Origin: Vanrija pseudolonga
Taxonomy: Eukaryota > Basidiomycota > Tremellomycetes > Trichosporonales > Trichosporonaceae
DNA: 64,000 bases
Reading direction: 5' to 3'
Assembly: GCF_020906515.1 (NCBI RefSeq)
Contig: NC_085852.1
Span: 2,170,001 to 2,234,000 of the forward strand
Shown: piece by piece, positions 20,127 to 31,404 of the stretch
How positions within the stretch are numbered: the first letter of the stretch is position 1
How the letters are laid out: each line of letters starts with the position of its first letter
The notes under the pieces: model-generated
The model's input: the letters and a program-made list of their open reading frames with translations, nothing else
Database searches by the model: none
Told to the model about the DNA's origin: nothing
Made by a program: the position numbers and the translations under genes

Positions 20127-21620
20127 TTACAAACTCGCCGACCCCGCGACCACTGCAGCCTTGGCCGCCTCCGCGCCTGCCGTACGCCCAAATACGACGC
20201 ACTCGAGCAGACTGCTGCCCCCGAGGCGGTTATCGCCGTGCACGCCGCCTGTAATCTCCCCCGCGGCCCAGAGACCGGGCACGGCGTCGCCCTTGGTGGT
20301 GAGGACGCGCGCGTCGGCGTCGATCGCGACGCCGCCCATCGTGAAGTGCGTCACGGGCGTCAGGTCGCCGACGTACACTTCTGCGTCGTGGTCGCCTGGC
20401 GTGTGGCGCCAGTTACCGTACGTCCGCCTTCCAAACATGTCGGGCGAGCCGCGCGAGGCGGAGTACGCGTCGACAGCGGAGATGACACTTGGAGACAGGT
20501 CGCGCAGCTTGACCTTCTTGAGGAGGCCCTTCCACTCGTAAAATGACACATGGTGCTCTGCGGCCTTGGCTGAGCCGGCGTCGAGCAGCAGCGTGACGCC
20601 CCATTGCCGTGTCGTGCCGAAATCACGCGATGGTAGCTCGAAGATGGCCTTGGTGACCGCCGCGCGCGTGTCGAGCTCATTGACGAACCGCTTGCCGTCC
20701 TGGTCGAGCAGGATACCGCCCTCGCCGCGGAGCATCTCGGCCGCGAGGAACTTCATGCGGGCTCCGGGGTCAGCCGGGTCGACAAAGCCAGTAGGGTGGA
20801 CCTGCACGCTATCCATGTCGACCAGGCGCGCGCCGAGAGTGGTGAGGACGCTGTGCGCCCCTGGCCGCACGTCGTTGGTCGAGGGCAGTCCAGCGAGGTC
20901 GGGACGGTACTCCGCCAGCAGGGACGCGTCGCCCGCAAACCCGCCCGAGGCAAACACGACCGGCCCGGTGAGCGAGTGCGTCCCGTTGTCCGTGGCATAT
21001 GTGACGCCAGTGACCACACCGTTGTGTGTCTTGAGTCCAGTGACGTCCGCGCCCTTGGTGAGCGTGAACGCCGCCTCGGTGTCAAGCTTGTCGAGCAGCC
21101 CCTTGATGATTGCAAAGCCTGGCGGGATCTTTCCGCCGCCACGATGCGTGCGCGGGACGCTATGGCCTCCGAGGGGCGCGACGACGGCGAGGTCGACGCC
21201 GATTTCGTCCGCGAGCCACGTAACAGCCGCGGACGACTCGGACGTGAGCTTAGATACCAGCGCGTCGCGGTTGACGCCTGGCGCGGTGAAGCGCTTGCCG
21301 GCGGAGCGCACCGTGTCGGCGTAGAAACTCGTGTCGTCGATTCCTTTAGCGAGCTGGAAGCGCGTGCCGGCGCCGTTGATGCCGGAGCTCGCCTTGATGC
21401 TGTTCCCGCCTGCCTTGCCGGCGCGCTCGAGGAGGTGCACGCGAGCGCCGGCACGCACGGCAGTGTACGCCGCCGAGAGGCCGGCGAGGCCCGAGCCGAC
21501 GACGATGACGGTTGGAGGTGCGTTCGTCATGGCGGTCGAGAAGCTGCGGCGCACAGAGTAGAGCATGAGTGCAAGAAGCAAGCCTGCAAGGAGCAAGGTG
21601 CGCGGTCGCAGTCGAAGCAT
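20127..21620 (-). CDS. Soluble fumarate reductase (FRD/OSM1-type flavoprotein)
   Basis: This intronless 497-aa frame opens with a hydrophobic N-terminus (LLLAGLLLALMLYSV), a membrane anchor or targeting signal. The FAD dinucleotide-binding motif VIVVGSGLAGLSAAY is at residues about 38-52. Further flavoprotein features are GGNSIKASSGINGAG, the capping-domain motif THRGGGKIPPG, MDSVQVHPTG, FTMGGVAID and the C-terminal GLWAAGEITGGVHGDNRLGGSSL. These are the hallmarks of yeast FRD1/OSM1, which reduce fumarate to succinate and re-oxidise FADH2 under low oxygen. A second Met at residue 31, just before the FAD motif, could start a cytosolic form. Length fits the family. Confidence 0.92.
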   Translation of the reverse strand: MLRLRPRTLLLAGLLLALMLYSVRRSFSTAMTNAPPTVIVVGSGLAGLSAAYTAVRAGARVHLLERAGKAGGNSIKASSGINGAGTRFQLAKGIDDTSFYADTVRSAGKRFTAPGVNRDALVSKLTSESSAAVTWLADEIGVDLAVVAPLGGHSVPRTHRGGGKIPPGFAIIKGLLDKLDTEAAFTLTKGADVTGLKTHNGVVTGVTYATDNGTHSLTGPVVFASGGFAGDASLLAEYRPDLAGLPSTNDVRPGAHSVLTTLGARLVDMDSVQVHPTGFVDPADPGARMKFLAAEMLRGEGGILLDQDGKRFVNELDTRAAVTKAIFELPSRDFGTTRQWGVTLLLDAGSAKAAEHHVSFYEWKGLLKKVKLRDLSPSVISAVDAYSASRGSPDMFGRRTYGNWRHTPGDHDAEVYVGDLTPVTHFTMGGVAIDADARVLTTKGDAVPGLWAAGEITGGVHGDNRLGGSSLLECVVFGRTAGAEAAKAAVVAGSASL

Positions 21621-21788
21621 GTGTGGTGTGTTCTGTCAGCAAGGATGGCGTTTGCTCATGGCGTTGTGTGCCAAGGCGCGTTGTGGGCCGTCCGGGTCGG
21701 AAAGTCCAGAGGTCTCGGAAGTGGCCGGCACGGCATCCGCCGAGATAAGATACTGGCTAGCGGACTGGCTACATGCGTCTCGTCTGTC

Positions 21789-23079
21789 TCAAATAGCGCG
21801 CCAGTATGCACATCCTAGAGACCGCCGCCAGTCCTCGAACGCGCGTTCGTCGTCCCCTACGCCGGTGAACCGCGAGCGCGTGACGACCGAGATTCGGCGG
21901 GCAGCGCGGAGAATCGTCGTGCGGTCGCGGGCGTGCTCGAGCACCTTGGTCCACTGGGCGGCGGACAGGGCGCCAGGGTCGCCTGAGACGTGCTTGAGGA
22001 TGAGGTCGAGGACGTTGGGCGGGAGAGCAGCAATGGGTGTCGGTGATCCCGCTGTTGGGTGGAGCAGGATGCGCGCCGGCGCGATGAACCGCTTCAGTGC
22101 GGCGCCGACACGTTCCCGCAGCTTGTAGTTGCGCTTGCCGAGCGCCACGCAGCCCTCGCGGATGGGCTCATAATCTTGGTTGTCGCTCTCGACATCGACC
22201 GGGTCATAGCCGCTGTTGTTGCCCTCCTCAAACTCCTCATAGTTGTTCGCCAACGAGAGGTCGCAGATGGACCGCGTAGTCCCATACGAGCGGAGGATCC
22301 ACGCCATGCTGCCGAGCGATAACCCGCAGCCGTCGAGCTCGAGACGCAACACATTAAGCGGCAACCCAGCAATGGACCTGACGGCTTCCTCGCCGAACCG
22401 GTTACCGCGGAGCGACAGCGTCTCCAGTGACTTGACGTCCCTCAGGGCGTTGACGAACGCGCCGGCCACCTCGTCGCTCATGGCCACCTGCTCCATACGC
22501 AGCTGGGCGAGGTTCGACGCTGGCATGTCCCACGTCATGGTGTAGATGTTGTGCAGTTCGTCTGGAACCTGGATCGCCTGGGGGTTGCCCTCGTCGTCGA
22601 GCGCCGGCTCGGCAGGGTACATGAAGCGGCGCCAATCGGCCATCGAGTTGCGGCTCAGGTCGACGGACACGAGGTTCACGTCGAGCGCGGCATACGCGAA
22701 CACCCAGCACATGCCCGGGATGGTGAGCTGCGTCCTGGCGAGGTCGAGCACGCGGACGCCGCGCGCGGCGCACTCGTCGGCAGAGTACGGGCAGTCGTAC
22801 GCCGCGGCTGCTGCGTCGATACCGAGGGTATCGCCCAACAAGGACCGGTCGACGCCGTGAGGAGGATGGAACCGGTACACTGCGAGCTTGCGGAGGATCT
22901 CGAGGATCCCGTCGTCGCCAATCGCGTGGTCGTTGAGACGTAACTCGAGCGTCTCGGGCGTGAGTAGGTCGAGCACTTCGGCGATAGTGCCTTGCGTCAG
23001 AGGCAGACAAGGGGGCAGGAAACTCACTCGGTGCGTTGGGCCCTGCGGACATGTCCACCACGTTCGGGTCTCCGGCCAT
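21789..23079 (-). CDS. LRR family protein, member C
   Basis: Exon 1 (23079-23028) and exon 2 (22990-21789) are separated by a 37-nt intron and encode 417 aa. RNI-type repeats appear as LELRLNDHAIGDDGILEIL, VRVLDLARTQLTIPGM, LVSVDLSRNSMADW, LETLSLRGNRFGEEAV and LRLELDGCGLSLGSM. A GKRNYKLRERVG segment follows, then a C-terminal LPPNVLDLILKHVSGDPGA block that aligns with member A. The gene lies on the opposite strand to A and B, about 5-10 kb away. No membrane segment. Partner unknown; protein-protein binding is the usual LRR role. Confidence 0.75.
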
Positions 23080-23708
23080 GGCTGTCAGAGTGAGTGAGGA
23101 GTGAGTGAAATGCATCAATCCTACATCGTGTTGTGAGCGGGAGTTGGAAAGGGGGAGCGCGTCGCAAGTCGCGTCGCGATGCCCGCGGCGGGATGCTGCC
23201 GTCACCGTTGCTTGATCCGCAGTCACCCCAGTGACTCGCACTCGGATTCGAGCTCGGGACAACACAACCCGCTCCACACTCTCCACACATACAAAAGGAG
23301 ACCGACCCTACCCCCCCGAACCCGTCGCCTGACCCCTCAGGACCGGATTCTGTGCGGCTCGAACCGCGCAGCTGTGGTCAAAGACCAGCAGGCTTTCCAC
23401 CCCCGCCAAGCTGGCGGGTGGTGGTCGCATCGTCGGCGCAGAGGTGTAGCCTGGTCCTCGGCCTCGGTTCCTTCTCCTCGCTACCCCGCGGGCACTGTGC
23501 ACCGTGGCGTCGAGATAACCTCCCCTTCTGCATCGGGGCAACAATGGGGAGGTGGTGTCGGTGCACCGTGGTGCCCCGGTGGCCAGTGCCAGCCTGCATC
23601 ATTCAACTCGACGGACCACAATGGAGAGTGTGACGGACTGACCTCTGACTGACTGCAATCATCTCACCTCATCCACCTGTACCAGATCCAAGTTGCTGTG
23701 TGCCGACT

Positions 23709-23745
23709 CCCCCCCCCCCCCCCCCCCCAAACACACACACACACA
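23709..23745 (+). repeat. Run of 20 C followed by AC repeat in a leader
   Basis: A homopolymer of 20 C (23709-23728) followed by a short AC repeat lies about 100 bp upstream of the wax-synthase-like start codon. Similar runs occur as G18 at 31276-31293, G12 at 7843-7854 and C12 at 48253-48264. Confidence 0.9.
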
Positions 23746-23828
23746 ACGGCTCGCACATTCTCCCTTTCTCTTCTCCCAACTCACCACAGTCCTTTGTCCT
23801 TCTCCTTCCTCTCCTTCCACCACACACA

Positions 23829-25249
23829 ATGTCGTCGTTCTTCGCGCCCCCCTTCGGCCCACTGAACGGGATCCACTACCTAATCCAGCACCACGCGCGC
23901 CCCTTGAAGGCGAGCAGCGCGGTCGACCTCCTCGAGGCCCTAATCCCTCTCTACGCGCAGGCCTTCCTCCTCCTCTCGCCGTCATTCCTTGGGCCCTCAA
24001 CGCGCCTACTCCGCGCTACGCTGGGATTGGTCGGTATCCTGAGCCTCACGAACCAGTTCATGTCGTGGCGCGTCGTGCCGCCCGGCGCGAACGCGCTCAA
24101 CACCACCCTTGGGTCGCTCTACGTCCACACGGTGCTCAAGTACGCTTGGTTTGCGCTCGCGCCTGGCGCGACGGACACGCTCATGTTCCGTGCCGGGAGG
24201 AAGCGCCGCTCGCGCGCGTTTGCGGCGCTGGATCTGTGCCTCAACTCGCGGTACACTTACGTCGAGTTCGAACCGAGAGAGGAAGAAAGCGAGAAGGCAG
24301 CTGCGGGACGCCGCTCGTCGCGCTCGCCTTCCCCGCCCGACAGGCCGACCTTCCCCTACACCCTGTCGACGGCGTCGCGCGCCCCCGTCGTCATGCGCCA
24401 CCTCCTCCTGGGCTTCCTCCAGATCCTGGCAGCCGACACGCTCCTCGCGATAGTGCGCGCCGCCGGCCCGTCGACACTCGGCGACCCGAATAGCGCACAA
24501 GGCAAGATCGCCACCTTCCTTGCGACGACGGGCTTCGAGGTCATCCCTGGCATCATTGACCCATGCGGCCTCAATGAGAACCGCGTAGAGCTCAGGCAGA
24601 GCGTCATCGAGGTCCTCATCACGCTTGCGCTGGGCGCAGCGCCGTACCTCACCATGAATGGGCTGTACCGCCTCGCTGCTGGCCTGGCTATCGGCTCGCG
24701 CCTGTGGGAAGTTGAGAGCTGGGAACCGGACCTGTTTGACAGCCCGTGGGCTGCCGACTCGCTCCTCGACTTCTGGCGTCGATGGCACGGTATTAACAAG
24801 GTGGGTGCTGGCGTGAACATACCAGTCTAGCACTGACACGACAGCATGACCACGCCTTGCTGAGGGACACCCTCCTCGACGTCGCCGGGCTCCCGCACAC
24901 CCCGTTCCTCACCATCCCGATCACGTTCATCATCTCGGGCCTCCTGCACATCGTGTATCAGCTCGGCATGAACCCCGTCCCAGCAGCAACTAAGGTCGGC
25001 GGCTTCTTTGTGGCGTGTGCGGTGGGCACCTTTGTCGAGTACAGTGTCTACCGCGCGACTGGGAGCTATGTCGGCGGCATTATCGGCAGGGTGTGGACGT
25101 GGTCCTTCCTCTATCTCGCTGCCGGCCGATACATCGTCGACGCGTGGGTTGATGCGGGAGTGGCGGCTACCCGTTTGGCCGAGGACGACTGGGCCGACGC
25201 GCTCGCCGTCTGGATCCTCAAGTATGTCCTCGTGCCCTACGCCAAGTAG
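23829..25249 (+). CDS. Wax-synthase-domain membrane acyltransferase-like protein
   Basis: Two exons (23829-24800, 24845-25249) encode 458 aa with about eight hydrophobic segments. The motif SLLDFWRRWHGINKHDHALLRDT around the intron is the wax-synthase-domain core, where the His in the FWxRWH context is the presumed catalytic residue of these MBOAT-related acyltransferases. Other membrane segments are VDLLEALIPLYAQAFLLL near the N-terminus and IPITFIISGLLHIVYQLG after the core. Fungal relatives esterify terpenoids, sterols or fatty alcohols at the ER; the acyl acceptor cannot be read here. A basic, Ser/Pro-rich cytosolic loop lies at about 145-180. The leader is very CT-rich. Confidence 0.8.
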
Positions 25250-25742
25250 AGGCTTTCCATCTCCGTGTCCCAATCTGTAGAATCCTAATTCATCTGTATT
25301 GCACCATCTGGTCGACAAGTAGAGAATGTATCGAGTCGTCGTTGTCGTCCGCGTGGCACCGTTTCAATGTCATCGTTTTCCATCACGGCCCTGGTCTGTA
25401 AGTACATATGCACTGTCGCATGCAGCAAACAAACAAAAGAGTGGTTTGCACTGGCTCTACTCGCATTCGAACACCCTTGCAATAATCCATGTTGCCTCTT
25501 GTCGTCTCAATGGCGCAGAACCAAGGTTATGTTCCAACTGCACTGTAGTATGCCAGTGTCCACCGTGGCGCATCTCGCAGCTCTTGGCGGAATCGAAGCG
25601 TCACGCCCGCCGCACAGACCGCCTCGATCGGCACTGACACTGCTGCCGCCGCGTCATGTAGCCTGCTTCCCACTTCCTCCTCCTCTTCCTCTTCTCCTTT
25701 CCTCTCTATCTCTCACTTCTCTCTTCCATTGCATCAACAGCA
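25250..25742. other. Intergenic region before the WW-domain cluster
   Basis: It holds the 3' end of the wax-synthase-like gene and the promoter of the first cluster gene. A strongly CT-rich tract at about 25675-25730 lies just before the start codon. No coding signal seen. Confidence 0.45.
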
Positions 25743-26750
25743 ATGTCGGCCACAACTCAAGGCCCGCCGACGCCACCCGAGCCCCCGGCGCCATGGTCAG
25801 TTGTCCCCACCGGTCGATAACTGACACCGCAGGATCAAGCAGTTTGACCCAGGCCACCAGCAGTGGTTCTTCGTGAGCTGCACTAAGTTGCCCCAGCTGA
25901 CGCCAGGTCAACCCCACCACTGAGCCGCCTACCCGCCAGTGGGAGTATCCTGGTGCGTCCGCTGTGCCTCGGTTGTCGATTAGCTGACGCCCCAGATGCG
26001 CCGCACGGCGCGGGAGGTGAGGCGCAGCTAGGTGATCCTCGAACTGTAGCTGACCTCCTGCAGACGGAGAGCGCGGCCTCGTTGCGGACGGTGGGTGTCT
26101 ATCCAGTCGTCGACCCAGCTGACCGCCAGGCGAGCGCGGCCTCGGCACCTGGATCCAAGGCAAGGTCACCCAGCACTACGTGACCAAGTTCACGGGTGTG
26201 CCCCCGCCGCCCAAGCAGCACGGGTTCAGCAACCTCTTGGGAGGCCTCTTCCGCGTTCGTCAGCTCCTGTTTCCCCCTCTAGCGGCTGAGCTGACCCCCA
26301 CCGCCGCAGCCGCCGACGCCCCCGCCCCCTCCTCCCCCGCCTAGCGCCCTCGACCAGGTCCTCGGCGCATTCGGGTACGCCAAGCCGCCCCCGCAGCAGC
26401 CGTCGATGGGCGCCAACCTCCTCGGCGCTGTGACGGGCAAGCCGCCCCGTCCTCAGCAGCAGCAGCCGCAGGACCTCACGAGCCAGCTCATCGCCGCGGG
26501 CGTCAACTATGCCACCCACAGCGGCGGGAAGCCTGGTGCCGGTGGTGGAAACTCTGGATTTGAGGCGCTTGCCGCCGCCGCTATTGGCGGGCTTGCGCAC
26601 AGCGGCAGTGGTGGTGCCGGGGGCAGCTCGGGGCTCGGCGCCATCATGGGGGCGCTGGGTAAGCGTGAGCTTGACTCGCAGGGAGGTGGGGGCGGGCAGG
26701 GTGACAGACCTGGTGGCCAGCAGCAGCAGCACCAGCAGCAGCATTATTAG
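25743..26750 (+). CDS. WW-domain low-complexity protein, cluster gene 1
   Basis: Seven exons: 25743-25795, 25833-25872, 25907-25952, 25996-26016, 26064-26090, 26130-26254, 26310-26750; 250 aa. The WW domain spans residues about 14-46 with the two signature Trp at 18 and 43 (PAPWIKQFD...PPTRQWEYP). Intron 1 splits the first Trp codon as TG|G, and exon 2 is exactly 40 nt. Exons 5 and 6 both start with a GERGL unit, a small internal duplication. The rest is rich in Pro, Gln, Gly and Ala, with GVNYATHSGG and an Ala/Gly-rich segment, and ends GALGKRELDSQ plus a Gly/Gln tail. WW domains bind Pro-rich ligands; the partners are unknown. Confidence 0.75.
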
Positions 26751-26917
26751 TGGCGGAATAGTGGAGGTGTGTGTTTATAGCTATGCAGTGCGAGTGACTG
26801 CGTGCTCGTGCGAGCGCAACGCCTCGATCGTCTCAGTCTCCGCACTGGTCGTCCTCATTAAGATGGTCAATCAACTCGTCAACGTGTCTTCTCACTCTCT
26901 CTCACTCACTCGACACA

Positions 26918-28389
26918 ATGGTGAACCACCACGCCGCGCGTACGCGCGACGTTGCGCCGACACCGCCGCCACAGCAGGCAAGCTACGAGCCCCCCGAGGG
27001 GCCATATGCGCCGCCAACTGGTCCGCAAGCACCTGGTACTGGTGGCCCACAGCAGGCGCCCCAGGTCCAGTTTACCCAACAGCACCAACAGCAGTCGTAC
27101 GCTCCGCCGTCCCCGGTGCAGCAGGCTGCGCCACTCCCCACTCAGCAACAGCAGCAGTTCGTGCCCCAGCAGGCACAGCAGGCCCAGCAAGCCCAGTTCC
27201 AACATTTTGCCCCGCCGTCGCCAGTGCAGCAGGCCCAATCACTCCCCCAGAAGCAGCAGCAGCAACAGGCGTTCCGTCCCCCCTCGCCGCCACAGCAAGC
27301 CCCGCAAGTTCAGCAGCAGCCCCAGTTCGCGCCGCCCTCCCCAGTCCAAGCACCCCAGCAGCAACAGTTCGCCCCTGCTCCTTCTCCGGCCCAGCAAGCC
27401 CCGCCTCAATCCGTCGCGCCGCCCAAGCCCGTGGGCCAAGCAGCCGAGTACTACGGCGACTCGCCACCTCTGCCGACGGCACCGCCCGCCGCGCCGGGCA
27501 CGTATGCTCCCCCCGGTCCGCCGCCGGGGCCGCCACCCGGCCCTCCGCCAACCGCGCCTGCACCGGGACCAGCCCCCGCCCCGGCCCCAGCTCAGCCTGT
27601 AAGACCAACCTCTTGAGAGCCCGCTAACCCCAGGACGCGGGCGCAGACAACCCCCTCGCAGCCCTCCTCGGCGCCTTCGGCGGCGGCGGCGGAGGCGGAG
27701 CCCCCGGCGCTGCAGGCCCGCTCGCGGCTCTGGGCGGCGGCGGACTCGGCACGATCCTCGGTTCTGGCGTGCTCGACCAGTTTATGGGCAAGAAGAAGAA
27801 GGACGACGAGGATGCCGGCCCTCTGGGGGCGCTGTCGGGCCTGCTGGGCGGGAAGAAGAAGAAGAAGAAGCGCTACGATGACGAGGACGAGTACGACCGG
27901 CCGCCGCAGGGGCAGTGGGGCGGTGGAGGTGGTGGTTACCGCCCGGGGCCGGGGTACGGCGGTGGGCCGCCTGATGGTGGTGGCTATGGCGGGTGGGGCG
28001 GTGGTGGAGGCGGTGGTCGGCCGTACGAGCAGCAGCAGCAGGGGTACGGCCGGCCTCAGCAGGGGTTTGAGGGGTACGGCGGCCACGGCGGCGGCCAGGG
28101 CCATGGCGGGGGCTATGGCGGCAGTGGGGAGGAGCACAGTGGGGGCGGGGGGTACGGGGGTGGAGGTGGTGGTGGATACGGCGGCGGTGGAGGTGGATAT
28201 GGCGGCGGTGGTCAGTACGGCGGCGGAGGTGGCGGGTACGGAGGTGGTGGGTACGGAGGTGGCGGGGGTATTCAGTATGGTGGTGGCGGCGGTGGCGGTG
28301 GACTGCAGTACGGTGGCGGAGGCGGCTATGGCGGCGGCGGCGGTCCCGGCCCGTATGGCCGTCGCGAGCTCGAGCGTGACGAGGAGTGA
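26918..28389 (+). CDS. WW-less Pro/Gln- and Gly-rich cluster protein, gene 2
   Basis: Exons 26918-27598 and 27634-28389 encode 478 aa. There is no WW domain: the N-terminal 227 residues are a Pro/Gln low-complexity stretch with recurring APPSPVQQA-like units, ending in Pro/Gly repeats. Exon 2 begins with NPLAALLGAFGGG and PLAALGGGGLGTILGSGVLDQF, resembling the hydrophobic Gly segments of neighbouring genes. A Lys-rich patch and about 150 residues dominated by Gly with Tyr at regular spacing (GGYGG) follow. The C-terminus GRRELERDEE matches GKRELD in gene 1 and GRRELDV in gene 4, which ties it to the family. Prion-like composition suggests self-association (inference). Confidence 0.65.
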
Positions 28390-28562
28390 CCCCAAGCGCA
28401 CCAGAAGTAGAATGATGAAGGCTATGCTGCTCCGTCTATTGTCCTGTCCTGTTGCAGTGTTGCGCTGCACAGCAGTAGCGACGCGGCGGCGCGTTTGTTT
28501 GCACTGATCGTCGAGTCGACACGCAACATGTCGTCGACAATAACACTAACACTACACACGCA

Positions 28563-29382
28563 ATGGAGACGCAGCCGCCCGTCGTGCTCTCGAGGCCAGA
28601 CGCCGAACCGCGGTACGTCGTCGCCGCGGCCTGGTCTCCTGGGCACCCCGCCGCTCGCGTGCTGACGCGCACTCGCTGCTTTGCGCAGAATCCGCACCTG
28701 GGACGCCGAGAAAAAGGACTGGGTGTGGGTCCGTCCTCGCCGTCTCGCTCCCAGCCCGTTGTCTGCACAAGTGGGGGACAGCAGCGAGAGCAGTCGACCG
28801 CCAACGCCGCCGCCCAAGTCGCCGCGGCACGTCGCGATGCCCGCCGAGCCCCATGCCCACGCACTACCGCCCGGCGCCGCAGCGCCGGCACTCAGCCTGC
28901 AGCCTGAACTTGCCTCCCTCGGCACGCGCACCCACACCGCCCGCCGCCGACCCGCGACGGACGATGCGCCGTCCTCTGAGCGCGTGAAGGCCCAGAGGGG
29001 ATACACGCATACTAGGACCAAGTCGCTGTTCGTCCGCCGGCGCGAGCCGGTCGAGCAGGCGCAGCAGGGCGAGCACGTCGTGGCGCCTTTGCCGCCGGTG
29101 CTCGCGCCGCGCCCGCAGAGCTGGTTCGGCGCGCTAGGGGGGATGTTACGCGTGAGTCGTCGGCTGGGACGAGCGTGCTGACGAACGCAGAGGAAACGTA
29201 CCTCGCGCGGTACCCCGCCTCCGACGCCCACAGACACAGAGACAGACACAGTCGCGGAACACGTAGCGGACAAGCAAGGCCCCCTGGACCACTTTGGCCC
29301 GCCCCCGCCCCCGCCGGAATGGGAGCGCGCCGCGCTCGACGCGTACGCTGCGCTCTCTGTCAGACCTCGCGGCGCGCGGTAG
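28563..29382 (+). CDS. Degenerate WW-family protein, cluster gene 3
   Basis: Exons 28563-28612, 28689-29151 and 29191-29382 encode 234 aa. Intron 1 sits where the family splits the first WW Trp codon, but the codon is now CG|A (Arg). The following RIRTWDAEKKDWVW matches the WW core of the family (compare IRHWDPLSSEWVW in gene 5), yet both signature Trp and the PPTRQW strand are gone, and the second family intron is absent. The remainder is basic and Pro-rich and ends in a Pro run followed by EWERAALDAYAAL. It probably no longer binds Pro-rich ligands in the standard way. The exon chain is in phase but less certain than its neighbours. Confidence 0.55.
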
Positions 29383-29570
29383 CGGCGAGGCGCGGCCTTG
29401 TTCTTGTTAGATAGACACCTACATGCACTGGACATTCATGAGCGGCGCGTGCGAGAGCACAGCCTGGCGTTGAGGCGCACGCGCACACGCACGGTCGGTC
29501 AGTCGTCGTCAGGTGGAAATGAGCAGTGGTCATCATTGTCGGTCGGCGTCACACACCCCACCCACGCACG

Positions 29571-30968
29571 ATGGCCTCGCACCCCAGCCTCCCGGCACCA
29601 TGGTGCGTGGCGTCGCCTGCGGCGGGTACTTGGTGATGAGCTGACGCCGACGCCGACAGGATAATGCAGTGGGAGCCGGGGAAGAAGCAGTGGTTCTACG
29701 TTCGTCGAGTCCTGTGGCCCGCTGCGCTGACACCGCGCCAGATCGACCCTACCACGACCCCGCCAAAGCGGCAGTGGGAGTTTCCCGAGCTCGCGGCGGT
29801 GGTGTACCCGCCGCCGACGCCGGCGCCGGCCCAGAGCCCGCCGCCTCAGCCCTCTTCGTCCGCGCAAGACCAGCAAGCCGCCACCTCGCCACCCTCCTCA
29901 CCGACGGAGCACTGGCTCGCCGTCCGGGCGGAACCCATCCCACGGCCGCCCGCCCCGGCCCCAACGCTGCCAGGCTACCCCCTCCGTGTGCCCATCAGCC
30001 CGCACGTCGCGCCCCCTCAAGGGAAGAACACGGCCGCGGCCTACTTTAGCAACGCGCAGGCGCCGCTGCCAGAGACGACGGTCGTGCTGCTGCAGGGCAG
30101 CGTAACGGGGTCTGCCGGTGGGGGGAAGGACGTGTTCGCGCGGCCGGCTTCCGCTGCCAGCTTCAGCCTGCCGCCTGGCGCGCCGCCGAAGCCGAGTTCA
30201 CCTGCGCCTCCGCCTGCGCCTCCGCCCGGTCCGCGTCCGCCTCCGGCGCCGCAGCCTTCGCCTTCGCCCACGCCGAGCATCAACATCCCGGGCGTGGGCG
30301 ACGTCGGGGGCCTGCTGACTGGCATCTTGGGCGTGAGTTTGAGCCGCCCGCGCAGACGCTATCGGAAGTCCCGCGGGCCGACGCCCAAACCCGCCGCGCC
30401 GGCGTCGCCGCTGGCCCCGCTCTTCGCGATCGGCATGTCGCAGCTCGAGGGCCGCACGTCTGCCCGCCCCGCGTCGGACGCGAACACCGCCGCCTTCGTT
30501 CCGCTCGTGGACGGCGCGCTCTCCCTCGTCGGCGGCAAGCTCGGGGACGCACAGGACCCGCTCGGCTCGCTGATCGGCGGGCTGAATCCCTTCTCTGGTG
30601 GCGGCGGCGGCGAGAAGCGAAAGTCCAACGGAGGCGGCGGGCACAGGCCGCACGCGAACAGCTTTGGCGGGTTTGGGCGGAGGGAGCTTGACGTCGGCGC
30701 GGGGGGTTTTGTTGGACAGGGGCAGGACGACACGCCGCAGTCGTACGGTTTCGGACAGCAGCTCGGCCGGACGCGTGACGAGCTCTACCAGCCGCAACAC
30801 CAGCCACAGTATGACGGCTCTGCGCCGAACACGAACCCCGGTGCTTGGGCCCCGGGGCACGGGCACAGCGCGTCGTATGGCGATGGTGGCGGTGCGGCTG
30901 GGAATGATGAGAAGCAGCAGCAGCAGCAGCAGGGGATTGCGTACGGCGGCGCTGGGCACTGGGTGTGA
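29571..30968 (+). CDS. WW-domain low-complexity protein, cluster gene 4
   Basis: Exons 29571-29602, 29660-29699 and 29742-30968 encode 432 aa. The WW domain is at residues about 8-39, Trp at 11 and 36 (PAPWIMQWE...PPKRQWEFP). Intron 1 splits the first Trp codon, and the middle exon is again 40 nt. A Pro-rich stretch follows, then IPGVGDVGGLLTGILGV and VDGALSLVGGKLG, Gly-spaced hydrophobic segments like those of the neighbours. The signature FGGFGRRELDVG occurs at about 340, and the tail is Gln-, Gly- and Tyr-rich with six Gln in a row. A GTGAGT after GGLLTGILG could mark a lost or alternative intron, but no acceptor keeps the frame. Confidence 0.7.
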
Positions 30969-31275
30969 CAGATGGGTGTTGAGATGCATTTATGTGGCAG
31001 CACGCAGAGGTCAACGCCGAGGTCAGGTTAAGATTGCCAGCCATGCTACTCGCCTCGCGGCCAGCCCCCGACGTCACAGCAGTGATCGACATCTCTCTGC
31101 CCGCATGCATAACCTTGTTTATGCCGCGGGAGTGCTCTCTCGGCATGGCCAGGCCAAGTGGCCTGCGGCGATTGCGGAATGCGGTCATCGATACGATATA
31201 AAGAGCAGATTAGCGCAGTCTTAATGTGATGGCCGGCAGTGACAACGGCGATAGCGACGACGACGACCCAAAAAC

Positions 31276-31293
31276 GGGGGGGGGGGGGGGGGG
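31276..31293 (+). repeat. Run of 18 G between cluster genes 4 and 5
   Basis: This homopolymer lies about 110 bp upstream of the start codon of gene 5. Its exact length may be unreliable in the assembly. Confidence 0.9.
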
Positions 31294-31404
31294 CTCGGCG
31301 ACGACGACGCTCGGACTTTGCTCGAGCCTCTTACTGATGCGCCGACGCCTCTTCTTGGTGTTGTTGGACAGTGCTGTACCGTGCCCCTCCCCCGCGCCCA
31401 TACA

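Noticed and set aside
27592-28470. Minus-strand frame of 292 codons rich in Ala/Thr/Val opposite the Gly-rich exon
   Set aside because: Complement of GGT/GGC codons gives Thr/Ala runs automatically; no independent support.
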